Source: Acridotheres tristis (Eukaryota; Chordata; Aves; Passeriformes; Sturnidae). From it: DNA of 64,000 nucleotides. Location of the stretch: assembly GCA_037013685.1 (NCBI GenBank), contig CM072919.1, forward strand, positions 32,777,435-32,841,434, written 5' to 3'. The notes under the pieces were generated by a model, which was given only the letters and a program-made list of their open reading frames with translations, was not told the origin of the DNA and did no database searches. Each line of letters begins with the position of its first letter. The stretch's first letter is position 1. Positions 54,701 through 60,187 of this stretch are shown here, piece by piece. Both the position numbers and the translations under genes were made by a program.

Positions 54701-57700
54701 ACATTTCACTTAGAGAAGTTTTATCAAATTATCAAAAAAATTATCATAGTGTTTTGCTTCACAGTCCACTAAAAATAATTATTTTTAAAAATCATCCTAC
54801 AATATCAGTATCCTGTATCTACTGTACTGTGAGGAGATAAGAAAATAGGCAATCTTGCATTACTCAGACTGCAGGAAGCATTGAGGATAAGAGAAGCAAT
54901 GCAGCCAAAAGCTCCCATACAGGAAAATGGGGAGGGGAGGGGAGAGGAGGGGAGAGGAGGTGAGGGGAGGGGAGCGGAGAGGAGAGGAGCGGAGAGGAGA
55001 GGAGAGGAGAGGAGAGGAGAGGAGAGGAGAGGAGAGGAGAGGAGAGGAGAGGAGAGGAGAGGAGAGGAGAGGAGAGGAGAGGAGAGGAGAGGAGAGGAGA
55101 TCAAAAAGTTCCACGCCAGCTTTTCCAAAGCAAACTTTTTAATAAGATGCTTGATTTTTTTTTGAGGTTGTACACATTCCACAGACTTTTCAGCAAGAGT
55201 TCAAAAGCACTGTGAATATATCAGCATTTAAGTTCATCTCACTCATTATAGTATATTCTGAAGTTACATATATCCTTGGCCTGTCAATAAGCAACAAAAG
55301 TGCTTTGATAACTAGGAGCATGTGAAACTAAAGAACAAGACTGCTCTTTCTCCAGTCCACAAAATGCACAACCACCTTCCCCTGCAGAGGCATCTGCACT
55401 TACATGGTCCAAGTGCCCGTCCTGGTGACATTGCCGGCAGTCACTGCAAGCAAACAGGATACAGTCTGTGTGCACATGTAGCTCACAAACTAAAAGCACA
55501 AAAACAAAAAACTTCTTTAGGCTGGAAACCCCAGGGTTTTTCTGCATCTCCTTCCTCCGTTCCTTCAATACTACTCCATTACCCTTTTCACACCATACTT
55601 TCCTTCATGCTCTTTATATTCAGCAAAGGTAGACAATAAAGAAGTTTACCAGCATTGTTTCATGTGTTCCTCCACTTCCTCTGTGTTAAAAAGATGAAAC
55701 AAATATAAAGGAAAGGCTGAGCTAATTTTGCTTGTAAGCAGCACTTGTCATATTTCCTCCACTTACAGCAAGTTAAATGTGTACAACTGCTCAGCTTTGT
55801 CATGCAGTTTCACAGGAACTGCTGCCTACTCCAACATACCAGTGCCTGAAGGCTACTCTGATTCAATCACCATATATAAGGTAGATCATTATTTCATTGT
55901 CAAAAAAAAAGGAAATAATTTTTTTTCAGAGCACTCTCCTAAGTAAGGTTAACATTGCCTTCCAAAATATTGTAGGTACTGTAGGTGGAAGAAGTTTTAA
56001 TGAAACCTGTAAAAGTTTAGGCAAATTTGGTTTTAAAATACCTTCATTATTTAAAAGCTGATTTGAAATACCAGATGTGAAAGAAAAGAATCTGCAGTTA
56101 TGCTACAAAGGATGAGTTACAAAGAAAATCCCCAAAATAATTACTAATAGATCTCAATACCTAGCTTCATCATTTCAAGAGTTAGGAAGGTTCTCTGTGG
56201 GCCTCAGAGACAGAGATGGATGAAAAAGATCCTCCTGTAGCTGCTTTGTATATACTTGTATTACTCTGGAAGGCATCTGACTTTTCATCAGGTAAATGAA
56301 AGCAACAAGCAAGCATCACATTTTTCAAATACTTTTTTAGTTCTGGTCAAACAGGTTATTTCTCCAAGCTTATCACAAAAATATGAGAATTGTAACCTGA
56401 AGATTGGAAGGTAGCAACTGCACATTATCTGAAAGTGTCTTGAAAGCAACATTATTAATTTACATGGAGAGTAATACTCAATTTGAAATCTCTTTGGACT
56501 TTTCCAGAGCAGAATTAACACTGTGTTATTCTAACTCCACAGAAGATATAATCTACCACCACGCCAAAGCAAAGACTAAGTCAACCACAAACACAGCTCC
56601 CCATGCTCAGTGTCTTCACTGCACTCGAGAACTTCTCTCTGAGGGGTGGCACAGTCCCTCCTCCACTCACATTTCTCCCTGTTCATAGATGTAACAGGAA
56701 TATTTTGCAGTTTTGCCAGTTCAACTAACCAGGCAAACTAGATGCTTTGAGTCATTCTCTTGCTAATATTAAAAGTGTCCATAGACAAAGTTACAGCTTC
56801 AAGGAATTTGCAAAAGCATTGGGGGTTTTATTATTAATTCTGCCAACACAGGCATGCACTGCCCTTGCTATACTTTCTAGGAACACAAAGCAAGTTTTAC
56901 CCTTGGTTTAATTCATATCTGCTGCTTCTAGCACCAACCCTAGCACAGAATTATTAATAAGTATGTTCACATAAATGGCGGGAGTGTCATGGGAGTTAAT
57001 CCCTTAAACTGACTATCCTGGTGTAGGAAAGAGGATGTTTTTGAATGCAGAGATCCAATTAGAGGTCCTACAAAAAGAAATTTCATCTTTTTCAGCCATT
57101 CCATAATCTCCATAATTCTTTAACTCACAACAGAATGACGATCTTCGGTTCAAGCTATTTATGAAAGTTATTTATAATTGCCAAAAAAACCCCAACCTGA
57201 TTCCTTTCAGATACACAAACTTGAGAGAATAGCTTTTTAAATGTTAGCGGCCTCCTTCTCCACTAAATCTGCTGCTCCTGGTCAATGCTTAATAAGAAAC
57301 TTTTGTAAAGAATTCAGAATAAAAAAAAAGTTTGGATTACTCTTTTTTTTTTTTTTAATACTTTCCATCCCTTTTTCTTCGAAATAAAAGGAAGATCACC
57401 ATCATGAGTCCAGGTTCATTTGACACCAGTGAAATCTGGTAGCAAAAATAGCTATCCAAAGCTTTATCCAAATCAGTGTCAGCAGAATTTGGAGTCAATC
57501 TATTGAAATTTTTACCTATGAAATGTATGTATTTAATTCACCATGTATTAATACACAATTACAATATAATGCATGCTCATTTCTGAGAACAGGTTCCCTA
57601 CTGTGCACCCACAATGTTGATGAGGGTGAAACCTTTCATTTCAAGAAAGTTTATTCGATTTTAAGAATAAAAGGTGCAAAACAGTGATTAAAATTATTTT

Positions 57701-60187
57701 ACAAGCATATTTAATGCTGTCTATCATTTGTTTAGAAAAGGTAACTCCATCTTAACCCTCTTTTATCTTAATTATGGTAAAGAGTCCAGGAAAAGTTCTT
57801 AATTTTAGTATCAGACATGAACATCATAAACAAGACTAGATTTGTAGCATTAAGCAAAGTCATTAGAAATAAACAGAAAAAAAAAGGGAAGAAAGTTCAA
57901 TTTCTCCATCTGGATTTAAAAGTTCTATAGCTTAAAACTCTATACTTCTAAAACAATTTCTGCAAGCATTTTTGAAGAATAAAGGAAGAATCTTCTGCAT
58001 TTTATGAACTTCAGCTGCCATACATTTTAAAAAATTTGCTGAGAAACAAATTGTAGACTTACTGGTATTCAGAAAAAGGGCTATTGAAAATGTCACACCA
58101 CACAAAATAGTAAAATTGTCAAATCCATGTGAGGAAAACAACTCCGAACCTTCAACAAACCATAAAAAAATTCTGTGCATCTGTAATACCTAACTAGAAC
58201 ACGTGATTTCATGTGTTTCATGTTTACAAACACTTAAATAGAAACATCTGAAAAAATATTCCTTTGCACTTGTGCGCTGGTTTTGGCTGGGGTAGAGGGA
58301 ATTTTCTTCACAGGGGCTAGAACAGGGTTGAATTTGGGTTTCTGCTGCACACAGGATTGATAATATAGAGATGCTTTAGTTATCCTTGAGCAAGGCTTAC
58401 ACAGAGGCAAGGTCTTTACTGCTTTTTGTGCTGCCAAGCTGGGGAGGAAGTTGAAGGTACATGGGAGGTTGAACTGGACAAAGAGATATTCCAGACCATG
58501 TGACATCCTGCTCAGTGTTTCAAGCTGGGCACAAGAAGGAGGAAGGAGGGGCCGTTTGGAGTCATGGCATTTGTTGTCCCAAGTCACTGTGAGGCTGGAG
58601 GGGGCCCTGATGTGCTGGAGATGCAAAACACCTGCCTGCCCATGGGAAACGGTGAATGAGCTCTTTTTCTTTCTTTGCTTATTTGTGTATGGCTTTTGCT
58701 TTCCATATTACAATGTCTATCTCAACACATGAGCTTTCCAGCTTTTACCCTTCCAGTTCTCTCCTTGATCCCACTGGTGGGGCAGAGGCTGTGTGTGGCG
58801 CTTGGCTGCTGGCTGGGGTTAAACCACAACAACTGGATATAATGCAAATGCAGTAGAATAAAGAGAGTAAGAATATGAAAGCAAAATTTAGACAGTTTTA
58901 ACCAAATTGGATTACTAAACAAAAGCTATTTGCAATAGTTACGAGGGCATAAACAGTGATAACTATTTTCTTTTCAAATTTCTATGTTTATCTCGTGGCA
59001 TACAGGATCTGAGTCTCATTAAGAGAGATCACTAGAAAATCCCCTGTGGTATCTATAGCTCACTGAACATCCTACCAAATCATCCAAGTCACATGGTAAC
59101 TGTACTAAGTGACATATTCCCACTGGTCAGAAGAACAGTTTGGCTCCATTATGCCAACTTGACAGACAAAAGCAGTAACAGAAATACCTTGCCACTCTAA
59201 GTCTAAATGCCCTGATCAAAGAGGACTGCTTCCCCTACAGATATACATAAAAAATCATATTAAATAAGACATTATCTTTAGCAAAACAACAATTTAGGAA
59301 GCAACTCAATTCCCTGAAGAATTGGTTCTTCAGTCATTAGACTTTTTTTTAAACAGTTCAGAGCTAATATTCCTAAAAAACGGTAAATTCTATTTAACCT
59401 CACAATTCAACTGAACAGCTAAGAGACATTTAAGACAAGGGAGAATTGAAGAGCTGTCCTACATCAAAATCAGTCATGTACCCATGCCAACATGTATTTC
59501 AAATAAAAAATCTGGTATTTGGGTGATTTCTTTAATTACTGTTTTTTTCAGAGAATCCATGTCAGAATACTCAGAGTAGTACTATTTTGACAAATAATAT
59601 TTTCAAATATCTTTCCATTGTAGGTACCTCATCCTCATTACAAGTAACAGATATCTGAGACTAGTAACACAGGAAATTCTACATTCTTTTCTAGAAATAC
59701 GAATACCCGATGATTCTCTGTATCTAAAGTTTCCAGTGGAAACAGAAATAAATTCCCACAACAGGACAAGTCTTTCTTTTGCCATAATAGCTCCTCATTC
59801 TTTGTCCATCTCAGGCAGGGATTCATTGCACACCACCACAGACTTGCTCAAAGTAAATTGGAGGAAAGATGAAAAGAGTGTACAGGTTTGACAAAGTTTG
59901 CGGTTTATCGAAGCTGGCTGATTTATTACTCCTTAGTTTGAAGTACACTTTCCCAAGACCAATGAATGGATAATACATGGATAATAAATAAAAAATAAAT
60001 ATCTCAAGCACTCGAAGTATGCAGTGTAAGGAAACTGTAGGTTACTGGGTGACACACAGATGGCCATACAAGTAGGGTTTAAGTTACCTTCACATCGAAA
60101 GGCAGGTGACTCTAGGGACTTCCTGCACACAGTGCAAAATTTTTTTTTGTAATGTCCTGGAGGTCCAAAACAGTGCGCAACTGGAAC
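12697..60187 (-). CDS. DGKQ: Diacylglycerol kinase theta, 21 of its coding exons (5' part outside window)
   Basis: The enzyme phosphorylates diacylglycerol to phosphatidic acid with ATP, ending DAG signalling and producing a lipid messenger at membranes and in the nucleus. Joining the 21 minus-strand exons listed separately gives 822 residues and a TAA stop with no frame break, and each exon is bounded by AG and GT. Domains in window numbering: C1 about 1-55, C1 about 68-120, acidic linker about 150-178, Ras-association/PH-like region about 179-405, catalytic domain about 465-600, accessory domain about 620-785. Seen motifs include CGGDGTVGW and LPLGTGNDLGR. Identity rests on close collinear agreement with my knowledge of mammalian theta, the isoform with three C1 domains plus an RA domain. 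Mammalian theta is about 940 residues, so roughly 120 N-terminal residues and the first C1 domain are missing. The span exceeds 47 kb, which looks long for this gene. The start codon and promoter are not visible. Confidence 0.96.
12796..13907 (-). other. DGKQ: Last DGKQ intron, 1.1 kb
   Basis: AT-rich with TA/CA dinucleotide sequence at about 13010-13075 (GTGTATGTGTGCATATATAT and similar). If retained, it would add seven codons (VLGVGFS) and then TAG. Confidence 0.65.
13908..14060 (-). CDS. DGKQ: DGKQ exon: end of accessory domain (residues 740-790)
   Basis: 153 bases, phase 0 at both ends, encoding [40 protein letters not shown] and [16 protein letters not shown] and [13 protein letters not shown] are the last conserved accessory motifs. 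The donor is AAG|GTACTG, which lacks G at +5 and is the weakest of the gene. Confidence 0.97.
14061..15623 (-). other. DGKQ: DGKQ intron, 1.6 kb
   Basis: AT-rich, with a TATATA/CACACA stretch near 15385-15412. No repeat family recognised. Confidence 0.65.
15624..15735 (-). CDS. DGKQ: DGKQ exon: accessory domain (residues 702-739)
   Basis: 112 bases encoding [20 protein letters not shown] and [18 protein letters not shown], ending in phase 0 at GTGAGT. SWGSG-DLWG and DDG-LEVVG-TGVVHM are canonical DGK accessory-domain motifs. The exon is GC-rich with several CpGs, unlike its introns. Confidence 0.97.
15736..16630 (-). other. DGKQ: DGKQ intron, 895 bases
   Basis: Non-coding, with a GC-richer part next to the upstream edge of exon 15624-15735. 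No repeat family recognised. Confidence 0.6.
16631..16777 (-). CDS. DGKQ: DGKQ exon: accessory domain (residues 653-701)
   Basis: 147 bases encoding [40 protein letters not shown] and EGLIFINIP plus AG. NKGVYV-VGLQK and [12 protein letters not shown] match theta closely. The donor is GTAAAA and the acceptor CCTAG. Confidence 0.97.
16778..20581 (-). other. DGKQ: DGKQ intron, 3.8 kb, with a CR1
   Basis: Contains the CR1 at 17930-18627. A CCAAAC-like tandem run lies at 20386-20415. Otherwise non-coding. Confidence 0.65.
17930..18627 (+). mobile_element. CR1 LINE with ORF2 C-terminus and 3' tail
   Basis: In plus orientation the first frame reads [20 protein letters not shown], followed by [20 protein letters not shown], the C-terminus of CR1 ORF2. 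After a frameshift the next frame gives [20 protein letters not shown] and [20 protein letters not shown]. The element ends near CCACCCTGTGATTCTGTG, the CR1-specific terminal octamer. It is 5'-truncated with at least one frameshift and is antisense to DGKQ. Confidence 0.95.
20582..20682 (-). CDS. DGKQ: DGKQ exon: accessory domain start (residues 620-652)
   Basis: 101 bases encoding [20 protein letters not shown] and [13 protein letters not shown] plus AG. The N-Y-(C/F)-G-(I/L)-G-I-DA-(E/R)-(L/I)-LDFH motif starts the DGK accessory domain, which forms the second lobe of the active site. The donor is GTAATC. Confidence 0.97.
20683..22152 (-). other. DGKQ: DGKQ intron, 1.5 kb
   Basis: AT-rich and non-coding. 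The acceptor-side poly-T tract (20690-20705) is unusually long. No repeat family recognised. Confidence 0.65.
22153..22334 (-). CDS. DGKQ: DGKQ exon: GTGNDLGR motif and catalytic core (residues 559-619)
   Basis: 182 bases encoding [40 protein letters not shown] and an acidic segment ending EPPK. LGTGNDLGR is shared across DGKs. The insert between LLDA and PPK (Glu/Ala-rich) corresponds to the mammalian theta insert. The acceptor CCCAG is followed by GT, so the exon starts with GT; the frame makes this clear. The donor is GTGAGC. Confidence 0.96.
22335..22899 (-). other. DGKQ: DGKQ intron, 565 bases
   Basis: Separates the two central catalytic exons. It has a 14-16 base poly-A run near 22470 on the plus strand and no repeat family. 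Confidence 0.65.
22900..23048 (-). CDS. DGKQ: DGKQ exon: ATP-binding glycine motif (residues 509-558)
   Basis: 149 bases encoding [40 protein letters not shown] and [18 protein letters not shown] is the nucleotide-binding motif of lipid kinases; replacement of its second or third Gly is known to abolish activity in DGKs. The motif is intact here. The acceptor is AATGGAG after a pyrimidine-rich region, and the donor is GTGAGA. It is among the most GC-rich exons in the gene. Confidence 0.97.
23049..24397 (-). other. DGKQ: DGKQ intron, 1.3 kb, within the catalytic domain
   Basis: AT-rich, with a poly-A run near 24366. No repeats or exons recognised. Confidence 0.65.
24398..24549 (-). CDS. DGKQ: DGKQ exon: catalytic domain start (residues 459-508)
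   Basis: 152 bases encoding [40 protein letters not shown] and [10 protein letters not shown] plus two bases of Gly. [12 protein letters not shown] and the NP-Q-VF-L segment open the DGK catalytic domain. The acceptor follows a T-rich run, and the donor is GTAAGT. Confidence 0.97.
26261..26280 (+). repeat. (TTAG)n short tandem repeat
   Basis: Five TTAG units within a T-rich stretch of the large intron. Confidence 0.9.
26762..27436 (-). mobile_element. CR1 LINE fragment including ORF2 C-terminus remnant
   Basis: On the minus strand the 5' end encodes a reverse-transcriptase C-terminal remnant ([20 protein letters not shown] then [20 protein letters not shown]), followed by the CR1 3' non-coding tail that ends TCCAACCTTAATGATAATC. 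Length is about 675 bases with several frame breaks. It sits in the DGKQ intron in the sense orientation. Confidence 0.92.
29353..29545 (-). mobile_element. CR1 LINE 3' end fragment with octamer tail
   Basis: Begins GAATCATAGAATCATA, the reverse complement of the (ATTCTATG) tail of CR1, followed by sequence that includes GTCACTTCTTGAACACCTCCAG and GGTGACCCCACTGC, typical of the CR1 3' untranslated region in reverse. Confidence 0.9.
30576..30665 (-). mobile_element. CR1 LINE 3' end fragment
   Basis: Reads GGGTTGGAAAGTACCACAGG then AGGTCATCTAGTCCAACTGC, the reverse complement of the CR1 3' end. Heavily truncated. Confidence 0.8.
32223..32338 (-). CDS. DGKQ: DGKQ exon: segment before the catalytic domain (residues 420-458)
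   Basis: 116 bases encoding [20 protein letters not shown] and [19 protein letters not shown], phase 0 at the end before GTAAGA. It corresponds to theta GAVVLDVACFAEAERLYMLLKD. The acceptor is TTTACAG. The segment following VLP is shorter and different from mammals. Confidence 0.95.
32375..32397 (+). repeat. (TAT)n microsatellite
   Basis: Between seven and eight perfect TAT units, just upstream of the acceptor of the 32223-32338 exon. On the transcript strand it reads (ATA)n. Confidence 0.95.
33408..33482 (-). other. Exon-like 75-base segment (possible poison exon)
   Basis: On the minus strand a pyrimidine-rich stretch and TTTCAG precede the segment and CAG|GTAGAG ends it, which would make a strong exon. 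If spliced between residues 419 and 420, the frame reads VKSEKP and then TGA. In a different phase it is open and reads [20 protein letters not shown], which could be chance. Mammalian theta as I know it has nothing here. I see only splice-site quality and composition, with no proof of use. Confidence 0.3.
33970..34008 (-). CDS. DGKQ: DGKQ micro-exon (residues 407-419)
   Basis: 39 bases encoding [13 protein letters not shown] with split codons at both ends. It matches theta TVVSVSHIYSSQ. The TTTGCAG acceptor and GTAAGC donor are good. As a 39-base unit with equal phases at both ends it could be skipped in frame, which would remove a conserved strand. Confidence 0.93.
34009..34844 (-). other. 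DGKQ: DGKQ intron, 836 bases
   Basis: AT-rich non-coding sequence; no repeat family recognised. Confidence 0.6.
34845..34995 (-). CDS. DGKQ: DGKQ exon: segment before the catalytic domain (residues 357-406)
   Basis: 151 bases encoding [40 protein letters not shown] and [24 protein letters not shown] is a very conserved theta signature that looks like the first strand and helix of an RRM-type alpha-beta fold. The acceptor is TGGTAG and the donor GTAAGT. The intron to the preceding exon is only 248 bases. Confidence 0.95.
35244..35305 (-). CDS. DGKQ: DGKQ small exon (residues 336-356)
   Basis: 62 bases encoding [20 protein letters not shown] then K, preceded by CTCTCCAG and followed by GTAGAT. 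It is the counterpart of the VQRTMLMDEQPLLDRLQDIR segment in mammals. An alternating Leu/Ile pattern suggests a helix. Confidence 0.93.
35306..36466 (-). other. DGKQ: DGKQ intron, 1.2 kb
   Basis: AT-rich non-coding sequence; no repeats recognised. Confidence 0.6.
36467..36521 (-). CDS. DGKQ: DGKQ small exon (residues 318-335)
   Basis: 55 bases encoding [18 protein letters not shown] plus one base. It is too short to stand out as an open frame and was found by expecting the theta segment ESFQLVEVAMGCRH between its neighbours. The acceptor TTTTGGCAG and donor GTAAAG give phases that match both neighbouring exons exactly. Confidence 0.92.
36522..39229 (-). other. DGKQ: DGKQ intron, 2.7 kb, with a CR1
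   Basis: Contains the decayed CR1 at 38095-38825. Open frames on both strands at 36736-37002 and 37640-37867 overlap each other and match nothing I recognise, so I treat them as chance. Confidence 0.65.
38095..38825 (+). mobile_element. CR1 LINE fragment with reverse-transcriptase remnant
   Basis: The 5' part translates to [20 protein letters not shown] followed by a frame-broken remnant, the CR1 ORF2 reverse-transcriptase thumb region. The 3' part contains the non-coding tail with GTTCTTCACTGAAAGAGTGG, GGAAGTTGGACTCAGTGAT and CCTTTCCAACCTGGGATATTC. An internal stretch is deleted or rearranged near 38330-38350. It is dead and in plus orientation, antisense to DGKQ. Confidence 0.88.
39230..39320 (-). 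CDS. DGKQ: DGKQ exon: end of RA-like region (residues 287-317)
   Basis: 91 bases encoding [20 protein letters not shown] and [11 protein letters not shown], ending in phase 0 at GTAAGT. It matches the theta segment VAYVSVRV...EVLPLLGRQ. The pattern of alternating strands and a helix fits the C-terminal part of a ubiquitin-like RA fold. Confidence 0.94.
39321..40150 (-). other. DGKQ: DGKQ intron, 830 bases
   Basis: Non-coding and T-rich on the plus strand near 39700. A short tandem TAGTTCTTCCTACT(T/A) unit occurs near 39760-39800. Nothing else recognised. Confidence 0.6.
40151..40374 (-). CDS. DGKQ: DGKQ exon: Ras-association region core (residues 213-286)
   Basis: The largest coding exon here, 224 bases. 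It encodes [20 protein letters not shown], a polar loop with several Asp and Asn residues, and [20 protein letters not shown] ending IYPAWL plus two bases. Human theta shares EAALRAHHI, PEAW(V/I)IRA and KIYPGWLK. The loop differs most and is shorter in Gly/Ser than the mammalian counterpart. The donor is GTGAGT. Confidence 0.95.
40375..41852 (-). other. DGKQ: DGKQ intron, 1.5 kb
   Basis: AT-rich, with no repeat family or exon-like segment recognised. Confidence 0.65.
41853..41953 (-). CDS. DGKQ: DGKQ exon: start of the Ras-association region (residues 179-212)
   Basis: 101 bases encoding [20 protein letters not shown] then [14 protein letters not shown]. The KQTLKIFDG(N/D)DAV segment is nearly invariant in theta isoforms as I know them and begins the RA/PH-like region. 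The acceptor TATTCAG is followed directly by GTAAAC, so the exon itself starts with a GT; the reading frame shows this is coding. The donor is GTAAGA. Confidence 0.95.
43895..44000 (+). mobile_element. CR1 LINE 3' end fragment
   Basis: The segment reads GGGACTAGATGATCTTTGAGG, CCCTTCTAACTCAAACC and ATTCTATGA in order, the hallmark of the avian CR1 3' untranslated end in plus orientation. It is truncated on its 5' side, as most CR1 copies are. Confidence 0.88.
44001..44251 (+). repeat. Direct duplication, copy 1
   Basis: Starts TTTGAAGTGCCTTTGTAGG immediately after a CR1 tail. The first ~180 bases match 45094-45268 with only scattered differences, and the homology resumes around AATGCTG(C/T)TAATCTG. 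Compared with copy 2 this copy has about 45 extra bases near 44175-44222. No coding potential is seen. Confidence 0.9.
44270..44355 (+). mobile_element. CR1 LINE 3' end fragment, decayed
   Basis: Reads CTGAGCAACCTGG, then TTCTAGATAACCTCTGTACC, CCTCCAACCTCAGCC and CTGTGACTCT, a diverged CR1 3' terminal region in plus orientation. Confidence 0.75.
44418..44520 (-). mobile_element. CR1 LINE 3' end fragment, inverted
   Basis: Reads AGGTTGGAAGCGGCCCTCAAGG and later CAGGGACATCTTTCACTAC with TTGCTCAGAGCCACACCCAA, which is the CR1 3' region in reverse orientation. It faces the plus-strand fragment only ~60 bases away. Confidence 0.8.
45094..45297 (+). repeat. Direct duplication, copy 2
   Basis: Second copy of the block at 44001. 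It carries the same TTTGAAGTGCCTTTGTAGG start but is preceded by unrelated sequence instead of CR1, so the duplication breakpoint sits at or next to the CR1 tail of copy 1. It lacks about 45 bases present in copy 1. Confidence 0.9.
47680..47748 (-). CDS. DGKQ: DGKQ exon: acidic linker (residues 156-178)
   Basis: 69 bases encoding [20 protein letters not shown], then TDS and a split codon before GTAAGC. It follows a TTTTACAG acceptor and fits the phases of both neighbours (phase 1 to phase 1). The segment is acidic then Ser/Thr-rich, with no globular fold expected. It lies where mammalian theta has a Gly/Ala-rich, equally low-complexity linker. A 69-base exon of matching phase could be skipped without breaking the frame. 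Confidence 0.85.
47749..52073 (-). other. DGKQ: DGKQ intron, 4.3 kb
   Basis: Between the C1 exons and the acidic linker exon. AT-rich with several poly-A runs (for example about 50910-50930). A slightly more GC-balanced stretch at about 49100-50400 has short open frames on both strands, none of which I recognise or can support as coding. Confidence 0.6.
52074..52227 (-). CDS. DGKQ: DGKQ exon: end of the third C1 domain and start of linker (residues 105-155)
   Basis: 154 bases. It opens [13 protein letters not shown], supplying the His-x2-Cys-x7-Cys ligands that finish the third C1 domain, then [18 protein letters not shown], a segment conserved in theta isoforms. It ends in LQTES plus one base. 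The donor GTAAAAAT is weak at position +5. The sequence after FRISEN becomes polar and diverges from mammals as I know them. Confidence 0.94.
52228..54416 (-). other. DGKQ: DGKQ intron with a solo LTR
   Basis: 2.2 kb intron splitting the third C1 domain. About a third of it is the LTR at 53315-54034. TA-rich sequence with ATATAT runs follows the LTR near 54240-54380. Confidence 0.7.
53315..54034 (+). mobile_element. Solo LTR with 5-bp target-site duplication, family B
   Basis: A 720-base element with termini TGTTGGGGGTTGG and AAACCAAGACA. It is flanked on both sides by the pentamer AATGG (53310-53314 and 54035-54039), a perfect 5-bp target-site duplication. The GC-rich middle (about 53400-53800) contrasts with the AT-rich intron. 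No retroviral coding sequence is attached, so recombination between two LTRs has probably removed the provirus. A 5-bp duplication fits ERVL-type insertion as I know it, but the family cannot be named without a repeat library. It is antisense to DGKQ. Confidence 0.88.
54417..54542 (-). CDS. DGKQ: DGKQ exon: start of the third C1 domain (residues 63-104)
   Basis: 126 bases, phase 0 at both ends. It encodes [20 protein letters not shown] followed by CKKTCGSS and ending RCEWCGIL. The HHHW segment and the two Cys-x2-Cys pairs form the first part of the third C1 domain, an extended C1 characteristic of the theta isoform. The donor is GTATGT and the acceptor follows CCTCAG. Confidence 0.95.
54543..55403 (-). 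other. DGKQ: Short DGKQ intron containing a polypurine tract
   Basis: 861 bases between the second and third C1 exons. The (GGAGA)n tract at about 54926-55100 dominates it. The rest is unremarkable AT-rich sequence. Confidence 0.7.
54926..55100 (+). repeat. (GGAGA)n pentanucleotide polypurine repeat
   Basis: A G/A-only tract, apart from a T near 54961 and a few C bases before 54991. From 54991 to 55100 it is 22 uninterrupted GGAGA units. The leading part is degenerate (GGGGA, GGAGC and GGTGA variants), as expected at the edge of an expanding array. On the DGKQ transcript strand it reads as a pyrimidine (UCUCC)n tract, about 300 bases downstream of a donor site. Long open frames across it (Leu-Ser-Ser-Pro repeats) are artefacts of the repeat. 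Confidence 0.97.
55404..55489 (-). CDS. DGKQ: DGKQ exon: second half of the second C1 domain (residues 34-62)
   Basis: 86 bases completing the split Val codon and encoding [20 protein letters not shown] and then CHQDGHLDH. Together with the upstream exon this completes the C1 ligand set: Cys-x2-Cys-x4-His-x2-Cys-x7-Cys. The acceptor follows a T-rich tract, and the donor is GTAAGT at the end of CAT, so the exon ends in phase 0. The His-rich segment leading to the third C1 domain begins here. Confidence 0.95.
55490..60087 (-). other. DGKQ: DGKQ intron with an LTR insertion
   Basis: 4.6 kb of non-coding sequence between the two exons that make the second C1 domain. It contains the solo LTR at 58278-58831, described separately. 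The rest is AT-rich with poly-A and poly-T runs (for example near 57345) and no exon-like segment that I could support. Confidence 0.7.
58278..58831 (+). mobile_element. Solo LTR of an avian endogenous retrovirus, family A
   Basis: The element starts TGGTTTTGGCTGGGGTAGAG and ends GGGTTAAACCACAACA, giving TG...CA termini over about 554 bases. An inverted, diverged relative lies at 925-1449 in this window, which supports the boundaries. Inside are GC-rich U3-like sequence, a pyrimidine-rich stretch and a downstream CACATGAG segment typical of this avian LTR group as I remember it. No gag, pol or env coding is attached, so it looks like a solo LTR. No convincing target-site duplication is seen. 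It is antisense to DGKQ within an intron. Confidence 0.8.
60088..60187 (-). CDS. DGKQ: DGKQ exon: first half of the second C1 domain (residues 1-33)
   Basis: The exon opens in phase 0 after a GGCAG acceptor with [20 protein letters not shown] and ends FRCE plus one base of a split Val codon before GTAACT. The His at residue 5, 12 residues before the first Cys, and the Cys-x2-Cys pair are the start of a zinc-binding C1 motif, which the next exon completes. C1 domains bind zinc and, in some proteins, diacylglycerol. It has 100 bases and is the first coding exon visible; an AG acceptor precedes it, so it is not the start of the gene. Confidence 0.95.

Noticed and set aside
54805..55182. Open frames of 125 and 94 residues with Leu-Ser-Ser-Pro or Arg-Arg-Gly-Glu repeats
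   Set aside because: They are translations of the (GGAGA)n microsatellite and not genes.
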